Assembly (NCBI GenBank): GCA_035284865.1
Contig: JAYKHL010000067.1
Coordinates: 35,321 to 99,320, forward strand
DNA length: 64,000 nucleotides
Reading direction: 5' to 3'
Source of the DNA: JAYKHL01 sp035284865
GTDB lineage: Bacteria > Cyanobacteriota > Sericytochromatia > S15B-MN24 > JAQBPE01
Shown here: positions 1 to 8,703 of the stretch, piece by piece
How the letters are laid out: each line of letters opens with the position of its first letter
How positions within the stretch are numbered: the first letter of the stretch is position 1
Notes under the pieces: model-generated
Seen by the model: the letters and a program-made list of their open reading frames with translations, nothing else
The model's database searches: none
Told to the model about the DNA's origin: nothing
Made by a program: the position numbers and the translations under genes

Positions 1-1636
1 GCGCGTGCGTCAGGGAGGCCCCCTCGCCCTCCCGCACCTCCACCGCGTCCCAGGCTGCGTCCCACGGGTCGCTGACGCCCGCCGCCGGGCGGATCACGTG
101 GCGCGTCGCGGCTGGCCCCAGCGGCTGGCCAGAGGGCGCCGTGAGCCAGGCTGCTTGCGGCGTGCGACTGCGGTTCACCACCAGCACGTGGAGCGTGCCG
201 TCCTCGGCCCGCGCGGCGGTGGCGGCCAGGCTGCTCACGACCGTGGTCTCCCCGTTCCGGCCAAGGTCCTCCCAGGCCGGGATGCCGCTCACGCTGGTGT
301 CGACAATCCAGTCGCCCCAGTGGGCTGCCAGCAGCCGGCGGAAGTGGTAGAGCGGCGAGGGCCTCTCCAGCTGCGCCTCCGGAAAGTAAAGCGAGTCGGA
401 GGCGCCGCCGCGGCCGGCGTGCCAGGCCGCGAAGTCCGTCGTGACCGGCACGGCCTGGCGCCCGCCCAGCGAGGACCTGAACGCCACGATGGCGGCGTCC
501 GCGGCGTAAAGGGCGCCATAGATGCCCGTGTTTCGCGGGAGCCCGCTGGCGGCGTGGAACTCGTCGTTCCAGATCTCCATCGGGTGCGGGGCCCGGGCCA
601 GGGCCGGCAGCAGCTGGGTGCGTAACAGCCGCTCCAGGTAGGCATTGCCGGCCAGCCGCTCGGTGACGGGCCAGCTGGGGTAGCCGTGGAGCTGCAGGGC
701 GTCCACCCGGACGCCTTCGCGGCTGGCTGCCTCCCAGAAGGTCGTCACCATCTCACCCTGCTGAGCCCAGGCCGAGCCGCGGAGAGGATCGTTGGGCCCA
801 CCCCAGTAGACGTTCACCGCTGCTGCCAGGGCCACCTTCACCGGGTGGGGGCTGCCGGCCCGCAAGGCCTCGATGTAGGGCCGCGCCTCCCGGACGTACA
901 TGGGAATCGTCAGGGCGCGCTCGTGACCGCGCACCACCCGGAGCTGCACCTCGTTTCCGATCTCGAACATGAAGGCCCCGCGAGGGGCCAGCGCCGCCTC
1001 CTGGGCTCCAAAGAAGGGATGGGTGGCGCGGAGGGCGGAGCTCGGGGCGTTCAGCCAGGTTGCGAGCTGGCCCGCCGCTGCCGGCGTGTCCGTGCCGAAG
1101 TTGACGGTCACGAGCGGCTCGGCCGAGGCCTCCTCGGCCTCGGCCAGCGGATAGCGCATGTCGTCGTAGGGGTAGCCGTCCCAGGTGGCGGCCTGGCCGT
1201 CCTGGCCCCAGCAGGCCAGAAACCGGTATCCCTCCATGTAGCTGTAGTCCGAGCGGCCGTCCGTCGGCCCGTGGCCCAGCCGGTAGCTGGCGCGCCGCTC
1301 CAGCCGTGCCGGGTAGCCGGCTCGCTGCTGCTCGCGCACCCAGGCGCCCCCCCAGGTCGGGGAGAGCCGGCGCAGCGCGGCCAGCCAGCGGGCCCGTGAC
1401 CACCGGTGCACCTCGAACTGCCGGTGGCTGTGGTTGCGGTTGTAGCCGTTGGTAAAGGGGCTCGCTGCGTGCAGCGTGCGGGTGGCGTCAACGACGATGC
1501 GACCCTCGGGCAGCCGCGCGTGCCGTGGTCCCTCCGAGGAGAGCCCCGCGGTGTTCACCGCCTGGTCCGCGTCGCCCGGCTGGCAGGCCAGCAGCCCCCC
1601 CAGGACGGCAACCACCACCCCCGTTCGCAGTGCCAT
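1..1636 (-). CDS. Glycoside hydrolase-like lipoprotein (arabinofuranosidase-type), 3' end off window
   Basis: The frame is open from an ATG at 1636 to the window edge (545 codons, no stop), so the C-terminus is missing. The N-terminus is a lipoprotein signal with lipobox LLAC (Cys18), which predicts a membrane-anchored, exported protein. A GGGGAGG SD precedes the ATG. The middle contains PLVTVNFGTDT and FEIGNEV (Asn228-Glu229), which resemble the acid/base region of clan-A hydrolases of the GH51 alpha-L-arabinofuranosidase kind. EIWNDEF around Glu359 could carry the nucleophile. The substrate cannot be told from sequence. It follows fliI on the same strand with about 80 bp between and is probably not a flagellar gene. 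Confidence 0.75.
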   Translation of the reverse strand, partial: MALRTGVVVAVLGGLLACQPGDADQAVNTAGLSSEGPRHARLPEGRIVVDATRTLHAASPFTNGYNRNHSHRQFEVHRWSRARWLAALRRLSPTWGGAWVREQQRAGYPARLERRASYRLGHGPTDGRSDYSYMEGYRFLACWGQDGQAATWDGYPYDDMRYPLAEAEEASAEPLVTVNFGTDTPAAAGQLATWLNAPSSALRATHPFFGAQEAALAPRGAFMFEIGNEVQLRVVRGHERALTIPMYVREARPYIEALRAGSPHPVKVALAAAVNVYWGGPNDPLRGSAWAQQGEMVTTFWEAASREGVRVDALQLHGYPSWPVTERLAGNAYLERLLRTQLLPALARAPHPMEIWNDEFHAASGLPRNTGIYGALYAADAAIVAFRSSLGGRQAVPVTTDFAAWHAGRGGASDSLYFPEAQLERPSPLYHFRRLLAAHWGDWIVDTSVSGIPAWEDLGRNGETTVVSSLAATAARAEDGTLHVLVVNRSRTPQAAWLTAPSGQPLGPAATRHVIRPAAGVSDPWDAAWDAVEVREGEGASLTHA

Positions 1637-1715
1637 CTTCGCGCCTCCCCGGCACCGATCATCGACACGCGGGAGGGGCTTGACCCTGTCAGGCCGGCCG
1701 AATTCGTTCGTGCAT

Positions 1716-3095
1716 TCAGCGCCCGCGGCCCTGGGCGGCCTCGGCGGCGAAGAAGGGTTCGAAGATGGCCTGCAGCTGGGCCAGGGCCTCGGGGTAAGGC
1801 ACCACCTCATCGACGGCCTGCTGCAGGTAGCCGTTGAGGGCCTCGTGCAGCTCGATGGCCACGTCGATCTGGGGGTTGCTGCCGCGCTGGTAGGCCCCGA
1901 TGTTGATCAGGTCCTGGGCGTTCTTGTAGGTCGCCAGGGCCTCACGGAGCCACCCCGCAGCCTTGCGGTGCCGCTCGTCCGTGATCTCCGGCATCACGCG
2001 GCTCACGGAGGCGAGCACGTCGATCGCCGGGTAGTGGTTCTGGGCGGCGAGGTCCCGGCTCAAGATCACATGCCCGTCGAGGATGCCACGCACGGCATCG
2101 CTGACGGGCTCGTTGAAGTCGTCGGCCTCGACGAGCACGGTGTACAGCCCCGTGATCGACCCGCTGGCCCCGGTCCCAGCCCGCTCCAGCAGGCGCGGCA
2201 GGAGCGCAAACACCGATGGCGTGTAGCCCTTGGTGGCTGGTGGCTCTCCGATCGCGAGGCCGACCTCCCGTTGCGCCATCGCGAAGCGCGTCACGGAGTC
2301 CATCATCAGCACGACGTCCTGGCCCTGGTCCCGGAAGTGCTCGGCGATGGCCGTGGCGACCAGCGCGCACTTGATGCGCTGCAGCGCCGGCTGGTCCGAG
2401 GTCGCCACCACGACCACCGAGCGGGCCAGCCCCTCGGGCCCGAGGTCCCGCTCGAGGAAGTCGCGCACCTCGCGCCCCCGCTCCCCCACCAGGCAGATCA
2501 CGTTGAGGGCCGCCTCGGTGTTGCGCGCGATCATCCCCAGCGTGGTGGATTTTCCCACGCCCGAGCCGGCGAAGATCCCGAGCCGCTGGCCTCGGCCGCA
2601 CGTGAGCAGGCCATCCAGCGCGCGCACGCCGAGGGGCAGGGGGTGCCTGATGCGCGCGCGCAGCAGCGGGTTGGGCGGGGGGGCCTCGACGGGCACGCGT
2701 GGCAGCCCGCGCAGCGGGGGGCCGCCGTCGATCGGCCGCCCCAGGCCGTCGAGCACCCTTCCCAGCAGCGCCGGACCGACCGCCACCGTGAGCGGCTTGC
2801 CCGTTGCCACGACCTCGGAGCCCGGCCGGATGCCGCTCATCTCGCCGAGCGGCATCAGCAACAGGCGATCGCCTCGGAACCCCACAACCTCCGCCGCCAC
2901 GGAGGGCGCCTGGCTGTCCGCCGCGATCAGGCAGACCTCACCCATCCGGGCGGCCGGGCCGTCAGACTCGACCACCAGCCCGACGACCTGGGCCACCCTG
3001 CCCTCAACCCGGATCGCATCCAGCTGCGCGAGCCGCTTGTGGAACCGGGAGAGCAGCGCGTCTTCGCCTTCGAGCGAGGCGTCGTGCTCCGTCAT
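1716..3095 (-). CDS. fliI: Flagellum-specific ATPase FliI
   Basis: This cytoplasmic hexameric ATPase of the flagellar type III export apparatus unloads chaperone-substrate complexes at the gate and works with FliH and FliJ. The 459-aa protein has an F1-beta-like fold with P-loop AGSGVGKST at residues 176-184, and GERGREV and LMMDSVTRFAMAQRE further on, all typical of FliI/SctN. Length is normal. The ATG at 3095 (MTEHDASL) lies 4 bp after the fliH stop. In-frame codons upstream overlap fliH and read like a shadow, so they were excluded. FliJ, normally the next gene, is 19 kb away on the other strand. Confidence 0.96.
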   Translation of the reverse strand: MTEHDASLEGEDALLSRFHKRLAQLDAIRVEGRVAQVVGLVVESDGPAARMGEVCLIAADSQAPSVAAEVVGFRGDRLLLMPLGEMSGIRPGSEVVATGKPLTVAVGPALLGRVLDGLGRPIDGGPPLRGLPRVPVEAPPPNPLLRARIRHPLPLGVRALDGLLTCGRGQRLGIFAGSGVGKSTTLGMIARNTEAALNVICLVGERGREVRDFLERDLGPEGLARSVVVVATSDQPALQRIKCALVATAIAEHFRDQGQDVVLMMDSVTRFAMAQREVGLAIGEPPATKGYTPSVFALLPRLLERAGTGASGSITGLYTVLVEADDFNEPVSDAVRGILDGHVILSRDLAAQNHYPAIDVLASVSRVMPEITDERHRKAAGWLREALATYKNAQDLINIGAYQRGSNPQIDVAIELHEALNGYLQQAVDEVVPYPEALAQLQAIFEPFFAAEAAQGRGR

Positions 3096-3099
3096 GGCC

Positions 3100-4368
3100 T
3101 CACCACGGGCGCGACGGCTTGGGCTTGCCCTTGCCCAGCAGCCGCTTGAGCGAGCTGGTGGCCTGCTCGATGTCCGGCTCCTTCTCGGCCGGCTTGGGCT
3201 TGGTCGCAAGCAGGCCCTCGGCGACGACGGGGGTGCGGGCGCCCTGCACGATCTCGTCGAGCTTCTCGTTGGGCAAGGGCCCCTCGGGTACGGCAGCCTT
3301 CGCGGGCTGGGGCGCGGGGCGCGCCGCTGCGGGCTTGCGGGCGGCCGGCGAGGCCACCACCACCGCCGGGGCCGGGGCCGGCGCCGCGGGCCCTCCAGGC
3401 GGCTGGGCCTGGTGAGCCGCCTGTATGGCGCGGGCCTCCGCCTCCGCCTGGGTCAGCATCGCGGCTGCCTGGGCCTCCGCCGCGGCCACAATCTGACGTG
3501 CGCGGGCCTCTGCCTCCGCCAGAGCGGCGGCATCCTGGCGCCCCGGCAGCTCGTAGGCCGGCATCGAGGGGGCGGCCTCCGCGGCGGCGAGCAGGCCGCT
3601 GCTGCCCAGCGCCCGGACGGCGGCAGCGACCACGGGGTCGAGCCCCGGGCCATCCTCGATGCCCAGCTCGACCTCCAGCAACTCCGAGGCGACCTCGGCC
3701 AGCTGCGTCGAGAGGCGGGCGTCGATGAGGCCGCTGCGCGTCTCGATCAGGCAACCCCCCAGGCCGACGGCGGGGTCCGCCACCAGGTCCAGCTGGGCGA
3801 GGCCGTCCACGCTCAGCATCAGCTGCTGCTTGGCGCCCACCATGGTCTGCATGTCCAGCGGGTGGACCCGCAGCCGCACCTGCGTCTTCTCCGTGAGGTG
3901 CTTGATCGCAACCCGGGCCAGCGGCACGGCGGCCTCCCGGCCGTGGGCCAGCTCGACGGCCAGCAGCTTGCTGGCGATGGCCACCGAGAGGCGAGCCAGC
4001 TGCTGGGACAGCGCTGCTTCGCGTCCCGCCACGTCGGCGACATAGCCGGCCTCGGCGCGAGCGAGGCTCTCCAGGAGCCGCCCATACTCGCCGAAGACGG
4101 CGGCCTTGGCTTCCTCCAGGCCCGCGGCGTAGCCCTCGGCGTGGCCCCGGCGCCGACCCTCTTCCGTGGCTGCGGCCCGAATGGCCTCCGCGTCGGCTTC
4201 CGCCACCGCCACGATCTGGCTGGCCCGATCCTGTGCCCCGGCTAGCCTCGGGTCCGGGCTGCGAGGGGCCGTCGGACCATACGGCTTCGCCTCGGAAGGA
4301 CCGGGGGCCTTGATGGTGTAGGAGCCATCCTCGAAGGACGACAGCTTGATGATCTTGGGTCGGTTCAA
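3100..4368 (-). CDS. fliH: Flagellar assembly protein FliH with long C-terminal extension
   Basis: FliH is the peripheral stalk and regulator of FliI at the cytoplasmic export complex. Residues about 40-240 are FliH-like: a helical EAxA/GxxxG-type segment (GRRRGHAEGYAAG), then a domain with VGLGGCLIETRSGLIDARL, the signature preceding the FliH C-terminus. A further 180 residues follow, where the normal protein ends. They contain a second Ala/Glu-rich helix (281-318) similar to residues 46-72, a Pro/Ala linker and a basic tail ending in Trp. The TTG start at 4368 (encoding LNRPKIIKLSS) was chosen for its GGGAGG SD and because it clears the fliG stop; longer in-frame starts would run into fliG. 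Confidence 0.9.
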   Translation of the reverse strand: MNRPKIIKLSSFEDGSYTIKAPGPSEAKPYGPTAPRSPDPRLAGAQDRASQIVAVAEADAEAIRAAATEEGRRRGHAEGYAAGLEEAKAAVFGEYGRLLESLARAEAGYVADVAGREAALSQQLARLSVAIASKLLAVELAHGREAAVPLARVAIKHLTEKTQVRLRVHPLDMQTMVGAKQQLMLSVDGLAQLDLVADPAVGLGGCLIETRSGLIDARLSTQLAEVASELLEVELGIEDGPGLDPVVAAAVRALGSSGLLAAAEAAPSMPAYELPGRQDAAALAEAEARARQIVAAAEAQAAAMLTQAEAEARAIQAAHQAQPPGGPAAPAPAPAVVVASPAARKPAAARPAPQPAKAAVPEGPLPNEKLDEIVQGARTPVVAEGLLATKPKPAEKEPDIEQATSSLKRLLGKGKPKPSRPW

Positions 4369-4399
4369 GGGAGCCTCCCGGGGGCGTGGTCCCGTGGCC

Positions 4400-5431
4400 T
4401 CAGTAGACCAGCTCGTCCGCGCCGCCGCGGCTGATGACGATCTCGCCACCCTCCTCGAGCTTCCGGATCACGGCCACGATCTTCTGCTGGACCTCTTCGA
4501 TGTCCTTGAGGCGCACCGGGCCCATGTAGCCCAGCTCGTCCTGGATCATGCCCGCCATGCGCTCCGACATGTTCTTGAAGATCTTGGCCTTGACCTCGTC
4601 GTTGGAGCCCTTGAGCGCGAGGGCGAGGTCCTTGCTCTCGACGTCCTTGAGCACCCGCTGGATCGAGCGGTCGTCGAGCACGACGATGTCCTCGAACACG
4701 AACATGAGCTTCTTGATCTCGTCCGCCAGCTCGGGGTTCTGTTCCTCGAGGGCCTCGATGATGGTCTTCTCCGTCGAGCGGTCGGCCCGGTTGAGCACCT
4801 CGACGAGGCTCTTCACTCCCCCAGCATTGAAGTAGTCCTGCGAGACGACCGCGCTGAACTTGCGCTCGAGGATGCGCTCGACCTCGCGGATGATGGCGGG
4901 GCTGGTCCGGTCCATCAAGGCGATGCGGGCCGCGACGTCGGACTGCGCCTCGGGACTCAGGCCGCCGATGATGGTGGCGGACTGCTCGGGCTTCAGGTAG
5001 GCGCAGATCAGCGCGATGGTCTGGGGGTGCTCGTTCTGGATGAAGTTCAGCAGCTGGTTGGCCTCGATGCGCCGCATGAACTCGAACGGGATCGTGGCGA
5101 GCTGGTCCGTCAGGCGGCCCAGCAGCTCCGCGGCCCGCTCCGGGCCGAGCGCCTTGATCAGCATGTCACGCGCGATGTCGACGCCCCCGGCAGCCGCGTT
5201 TCGCGACGCCTGGTAGATGGTGTAGAACTCCTCGACGACGGCCCGGGAGACGTCGGGCTCGACGCGCCCGAGGTTGGCGATCTCCATCGTGATCTGCTCG
5301 AGATCGTCCTGGTCGCCCAGCTGCTTCAAGACCTCGCTGGCGACGTCTTGCCCGAGGCTGACGAGCAGGATGGCGGCCTTCTCGCGGCCGGTGAGCTCGT
5401 TGGCCCCCTTCTTCGACGACTTGCTTGCCAT
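4400..5431 (-). CDS. fliG: Flagellar motor switch protein FliG
   Basis: FliG is the C-ring protein that sits on FliF, holds FliM and transmits torque from MotA. The 343-aa length is standard. The N-domain starts LTGREKAAILLVSLG, the middle domain has the ARM-like run NEHPQTIALICAYL and the PxxF-type region, and the C-terminal torque domain includes MFVFEDIVVLDDRSIQ and ends near EIVISRGGADELVY. The charged torque-helix residues are present. The ATG at 5431 is 15 bp after the fliF stop, in the flgB-fliI minus-strand unit. Confidence 0.97.
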   Translation of the reverse strand: MASKSSKKGANELTGREKAAILLVSLGQDVASEVLKQLGDQDDLEQITMEIANLGRVEPDVSRAVVEEFYTIYQASRNAAAGGVDIARDMLIKALGPERAAELLGRLTDQLATIPFEFMRRIEANQLLNFIQNEHPQTIALICAYLKPEQSATIIGGLSPEAQSDVAARIALMDRTSPAIIREVERILERKFSAVVSQDYFNAGGVKSLVEVLNRADRSTEKTIIEALEEQNPELADEIKKLMFVFEDIVVLDDRSIQRVLKDVESKDLALALKGSNDEVKAKIFKNMSERMAGMIQDELGYMGPVRLKDIEEVQQKIVAVIRKLEEGGEIVISRGGADELVY

Positions 5432-5446
5432 GACGCTCCCGCCCCC

Positions 5447-7120
5447 CTACTCGTCGGCGTTGACCCAGGCCCGGACGAGCGTGACGGCCTCGCGCGGGTT
5501 CTGCTTGATGTACTGGGTGAGCTCCTTTTGCATCCCGAGCAGCTTCGCGTCCTCGGGCGAGGGTGGCTTCCCGATGCTCGCCCCCTTGGCCTCCAGCAGC
5601 GCCAGGCTGAGCTCGTCCGCGGACATCCCCCCGCTCGGCATCGTGGTGCCGAGCTCGTCCATCACGGCCTGGCGACGCCGGAAGGCCGTCAGGAACATCC
5701 CGAAGATGATCAGGGCGATCAGCACGCTCGCCACCAGGGTGCCGATGCGGATGCCGCGCGCCCAGAGCGCGTCCTGCCGGGCTTGCTCCTCGCGAGCCTT
5801 GGCATCGACGCCTTTGAACAGCATCGGGTTCACGACGACCTTGGTGCTGTTGAGCGGGTCGGAGATGCCAGCGGCGGCCCCGACCAGCTGCTTGATCATC
5901 GGCGTCAGGTCCGGCGGCGGCGCGGCTGCCGCCTGCGCGGCGGCGTTCCTGCCCCTGCCTCGGCCAGCCCCGGGAGGCGGCGCAGGCGGCGTCACGTCGT
6001 AGGCCACCGACACGATCGTGTCACGGAGCACGGCCGGCTCCTTGATGCGGCGCTGGACCTCCTTGTTCGTGTTGTAGTTCCGGGTGTACTCGTTGTTGCT
6101 GTACAGCCCCGTCTGGTTCTGTCCACCGGCCGGGTACGAGTTGGGCTGGACGTTCTCCGTGGAGCCCGCCACGCCGCCATCGCCCGCCGCCTGGCCGTTG
6201 TACTGCTCGGTTTTGCCGCGCTCAGACACGAGCAGGCCGCCGGTGCCACCCGGGATCGAGGGCGCGTAGGACTCGCTGTTTGTCTCAAGCTGCGCGAAGT
6301 CCCACACGGTGCTGACGCGCACCACCGACTTCTCGGCCCCGAGCACGTCGTCGAGCATCGCCTGGAGGCGACGCTCGAGGTCTCGCTCGTACTTGCGCTT
6401 CAGCTCCAGCTGCCGGGCCGAGAGATCCGTGCCCGAGATCTCCAGCCCACTGGCCGCCTCGGTGTAGTCCTTGCCCGTCGTGTCCGTGACGAACACATTT
6501 TCCTTCTTGAGGCGGGGCACGGCCTTCGCGACCAGGTGCTGGATCGTGCGGACCTGCGAGCCCTCCAGCACGTTGGCTGAGCCCATCGAGAGCATCACCG
6601 AGGCGGTGGGGGGCTGCTCCTCGGAGACGAAGAGGGACTCCTTGGGGATGACGATGTGCACCCGGGCCTTGTCGACGCCCTCGAGCGCCTCGATCGTCCG
6701 GGACAGCTCGCCCTCCAGGCCGCGCTGGTAGTTGAGGTTGCGCTCGAAGTCCGTGGCCGTCCAGTTCCCGTTGCCGTTGAACAGATCCTGGAAGCCGACG
6801 GTGCCCCCGCTGGGCAGCCCCTCTGCGGCGAGCGCCAGGCGGATGTCGTGCACCTGGCCGGAGGGCACGCCGATGGAGTTGCCCGCCAGGTTGTAGGGGA
6901 TGTTCCGCTCCTTGAGCTTGCCCACGATCGCCCCGGCGTCCTTGTCGGAGAGCCGCGTGTACAGCGTGACGTAGGCGGGCTGCTGGGCCCAGAGCACCAG
7001 GATGCCGAACAGCGCAATCACGCCGAGCGTCACGCCCACCAACAGCAGGCGCTGCACGGCGCTCATCTGTCCCCAGAGGCGCCCTGCGTCTTCGCCAAGT
7101 TGTTGGAAGAAGCTGTTCAT
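5447..7120 (-). CDS. fliF: Flagellar MS-ring protein FliF
   Basis: FliF forms the MS ring in the cytoplasmic membrane and is the base on which the C-ring and export gate assemble. The 557-aa protein has TM1 at about residues 22-46 (LLVGVTLGVIALFGILVLW), a periplasmic SctJ-like domain with AYVTLYTRLSDKDAGAIV, the beta-collar region, TM2 near residues 453-473 and a cytoplasmic C-terminus that would bind FliG. Length and topology are normal. The ATG at 7120 gives MNSFFQQLGEDAG. Only one fliF is present for the two export-gate gene sets in this window. Confidence 0.96.
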   Translation of the reverse strand: MNSFFQQLGEDAGRLWGQMSAVQRLLLVGVTLGVIALFGILVLWAQQPAYVTLYTRLSDKDAGAIVGKLKERNIPYNLAGNSIGVPSGQVHDIRLALAAEGLPSGGTVGFQDLFNGNGNWTATDFERNLNYQRGLEGELSRTIEALEGVDKARVHIVIPKESLFVSEEQPPTASVMLSMGSANVLEGSQVRTIQHLVAKAVPRLKKENVFVTDTTGKDYTEAASGLEISGTDLSARQLELKRKYERDLERRLQAMLDDVLGAEKSVVRVSTVWDFAQLETNSESYAPSIPGGTGGLLVSERGKTEQYNGQAAGDGGVAGSTENVQPNSYPAGGQNQTGLYSNNEYTRNYNTNKEVQRRIKEPAVLRDTIVSVAYDVTPPAPPPGAGRGRGRNAAAQAAAAPPPDLTPMIKQLVGAAAGISDPLNSTKVVVNPMLFKGVDAKAREEQARQDALWARGIRIGTLVASVLIALIIFGMFLTAFRRRQAVMDELGTTMPSGGMSADELSLALLEAKGASIGKPPSPEDAKLLGMQKELTQYIKQNPREAVTLVRAWVNADE

Positions 7121-7154
7121 GCGTTACGCTGCGCGTGGCGTTGGGCCGCCGCGC

Positions 7155-7667
7155 CTAGACCTGCATCCGCATCACGTCCTGGTAGGCTTCCACCAGCTTG
7201 TTGCGGACCTGAAGGGTGAGTTGCATCGCGACGCTCGCCTTCTCACTGGCGATCATCACGTCGTGCAGATCGACGTCGCCCCCGAGGGCGGCCTCGTTGG
7301 CCAGGCGCTCGGCGTCCTGGTGCAGCCTGGAGACCTCGTCGAGGCCAGCCCGGAACGGGGTCAGCAGGTGCTGTGGCCCCGTGGCGTCGGCGCCTGGGCG
7401 CGGCGCGGCGGCATCGGGCAGCCGCAGGCCATCGGCCCCCACGGCAGATGGGAACTCCACGAAGGGCTGCGAGAGGTCTGCCGCCGGGGCGATCGGGGGC
7501 CGCACCTCCATGGCCGTGGGCAGGCCGGTGGGCAGGCTCGCGGCGCCGGCCAGGGCCCGGTCGTAGACGCGGCCGAAGCCCGGACCGGTCGGCCCCGAGG
7601 GCAGCGGCTGAGCAGGGAAGGCCGGGAGCGCGATCCGGCCCAGGCCGGCGGCGGGGATGGGCAGCAT
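7155..7667 (-). CDS. fliE: Flagellar hook-basal body protein FliE, long N-terminus
   Basis: FliE joins the MS ring/export gate to the proximal rod. The C-terminal 90 residues carry the family signature (DLHDVMIASEKASVAMQL, LQVRNKLVEAYQDVMRMQV). At 170 aa it is longer than the usual 100-110 because of an N-terminal Pro/Ala/Gly-rich stretch of about 75 residues. The ATG at 7667 is 4 bp after the flgC stop, which supports the extended start, although an internal start cannot be excluded. FliE contacts FliP and FliR, so it is relevant that two FliPQR sets exist here but only one fliE. Confidence 0.92.
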   Translation of the reverse strand: MLPIPAAGLGRIALPAFPAQPLPSGPTGPGFGRVYDRALAGAASLPTGLPTAMEVRPPIAPAADLSQPFVEFPSAVGADGLRLPDAAAPRPGADATGPQHLLTPFRAGLDEVSRLHQDAERLANEAALGGDVDLHDVMIASEKASVAMQLTLQVRNKLVEAYQDVMRMQV

Positions 7668-7671
7668 CGCG

Positions 7672-8097
7672 TCAGATCTCCAGGGCCTTGCCGGCCATGC
7701 CCTTCACGGCATTGATGACCGTCACGTTGGCCTCGTACGAGCGCGTTGCGGAGATCATGTCGGTCATCTCCTGCACCGTGTTGACGTTCGGGTAGGCCAC
7801 GTAGCCATCGGCGTTGGCGTCCGGGTGGTCGGGGTCGTGGACCAGCCGGAGCGGGCTCTCGTCCTGGATGATCCGGGCGACCCGGACGCCAAGGGGGGTG
7901 CTGCGGGTGCGGCCATCGACGTCCCGCTGCTGGGCCTCGCGCGACTCGAGCACGGCCAGCTGGCGGCGGTAAGCCCCGCCGTCCTTGCTTCGCGTGGAGT
8001 TGGCGTTGGCGAGGTTGTTGGCGATGATGTCCATCCGAAGGCGCTGGGCCGTCAAGCCGGAGGCGCTCGCGTGCAGGCTGTCGAAGAAGCTCATCAA
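7672..8097 (-). CDS. flgC: Flagellar proximal rod protein FlgC
   Basis: FlgC is a periplasmic proximal-rod subunit exported by the flagellar type III apparatus. At 141 aa it is normal length. It has the rod-protein N-terminal motif (DIIANNLANANSTRSKDGG, used in FlgB/C/E/F/G) and a C-terminal helix with MISATRSYEANVTVINA and LGI-type terminus ALEI. It overlaps flgB by 4 bp (ATG at 8097 within the flgB stop region), indicating translational coupling. Confidence 0.96.
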   Translation of the reverse strand: MMSFFDSLHASASGLTAQRLRMDIIANNLANANSTRSKDGGAYRRQLAVLESREAQQRDVDGRTRSTPLGVRVARIIQDESPLRLVHDPDHPDANADGYVAYPNVNTVQEMTDMISATRSYEANVTVINAVKGMAGKALEI

Positions 8098-8522
8098 CGC
8101 ACCTCTTTCAGGAGTGATTTGAGGCCCTCGAACTTGTTACGGGCCAGGGTCGCCATGGTGTTGTAGCGGATGTTGGTCTCGGCCAGCTTCGCCATCTCGG
8201 CATCGATGTCGACGTTGTTGCCGTCGTTGCGTTGCGTCTCGTCGGCCACCTGACGAAGCAGCGGCACCACCTCCTCGACCCGCGTGGCCCGCGGCCCGAG
8301 GCTCAGGTGCAACGGGTGAGCCCTGTCCAGGGGCAGCTCATCGGCTGGCCGGCCCGCGGCCCGCACGGCGGCCCGAAGCTGGGCCTCGTAGGCAACCTCC
8401 AGGCGCTTGAAGCGGGGCGTGTCGGCATTGGCGACATTCTCCCCGATGGCGCGTTGCCTCGCCGTCAGGCCATGGAGGGCTTTCTCGAGGATCGGGACGT
8501 TCCCGTAAAGTGACTCCAGCAA
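8094..8522 (-). CDS. flgB: Flagellar proximal rod protein FlgB
   Basis: FlgB is the proximal rod subunit nearest FliE. It has 142 aa with the rod motif NVANADTPRFKRLEV near residue 30 and a C-terminal helical region with NVDIDAEMAKLAETNIRYN, both standard for FlgB. The start is a TTG at 8522 with a strong CAGGAGGTCG SD about 8 bp before it; no better ATG exists in frame. It is the first gene of the flgB-flgC-fliE-fliF-fliG-fliH-fliI unit and lies downstream of a 181-bp AT-richer gap holding a likely promoter. Confidence 0.95.
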   Translation of the reverse strand: MLESLYGNVPILEKALHGLTARQRAIGENVANADTPRFKRLEVAYEAQLRAAVRAAGRPADELPLDRAHPLHLSLGPRATRVEEVVPLLRQVADETQRNDGNNVDIDAEMAKLAETNIRYNTMATLARNKFEGLKSLLKEVR

Positions 8523-8585
8523 GGGGGCGACCTCCTGCTCAGGCCTCGGCGCACGGACCGGGCGGTGCCCATCCTATCAAGCAGG

Positions 8586-8615
8586 ATTATGTGAGAAATA
8601 GGAAAAGCGTCACAA
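8586..8615 (-). promoter_or_regulatory. Candidate sigma70-type promoter for flgB operon
   Basis: On the minus strand a -35-like TTGTGA (8610-8615) is followed by an 18-bp spacer and CATAAT (8586-8591). The predicted 5' leader to the flgB TTG is about 58 nt. The whole 8523-8703 gap is AT-rich compared with its surroundings. It also contains the recurrent word TTATGTG on both strands (8587-8593 plus, 8663-8669 minus). No FliA or sigma54 promoter was seen. Confidence 0.42.
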
Positions 8616-8703
8616 ATCCGCGTGAGGTGCATATACCCCGGCGATTTCGCTGCCGAGGGAATCACATAACGGGTGCTGTAAAGTTTTAAGAAGCCGGTGC
8701 CCC

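Noticed and set aside
5..625. Plus-strand open frame at the left edge
   Set aside because: It lies opposite a continuous minus-strand frame with a lipobox and glycosidase motifs.
4346..6580. Long open frame antisense to fliG-fliF
   Set aside because: It spans two well-supported genes, has no SD and resembles no protein family.
8679..8686. TAAAGTTT, identical to the -35 of sigma28 (FliA) promoters
   Set aside because: On the plus strand no GCCGATAA-like -10 follows at 11 bp and no plus-strand gene begins downstream.
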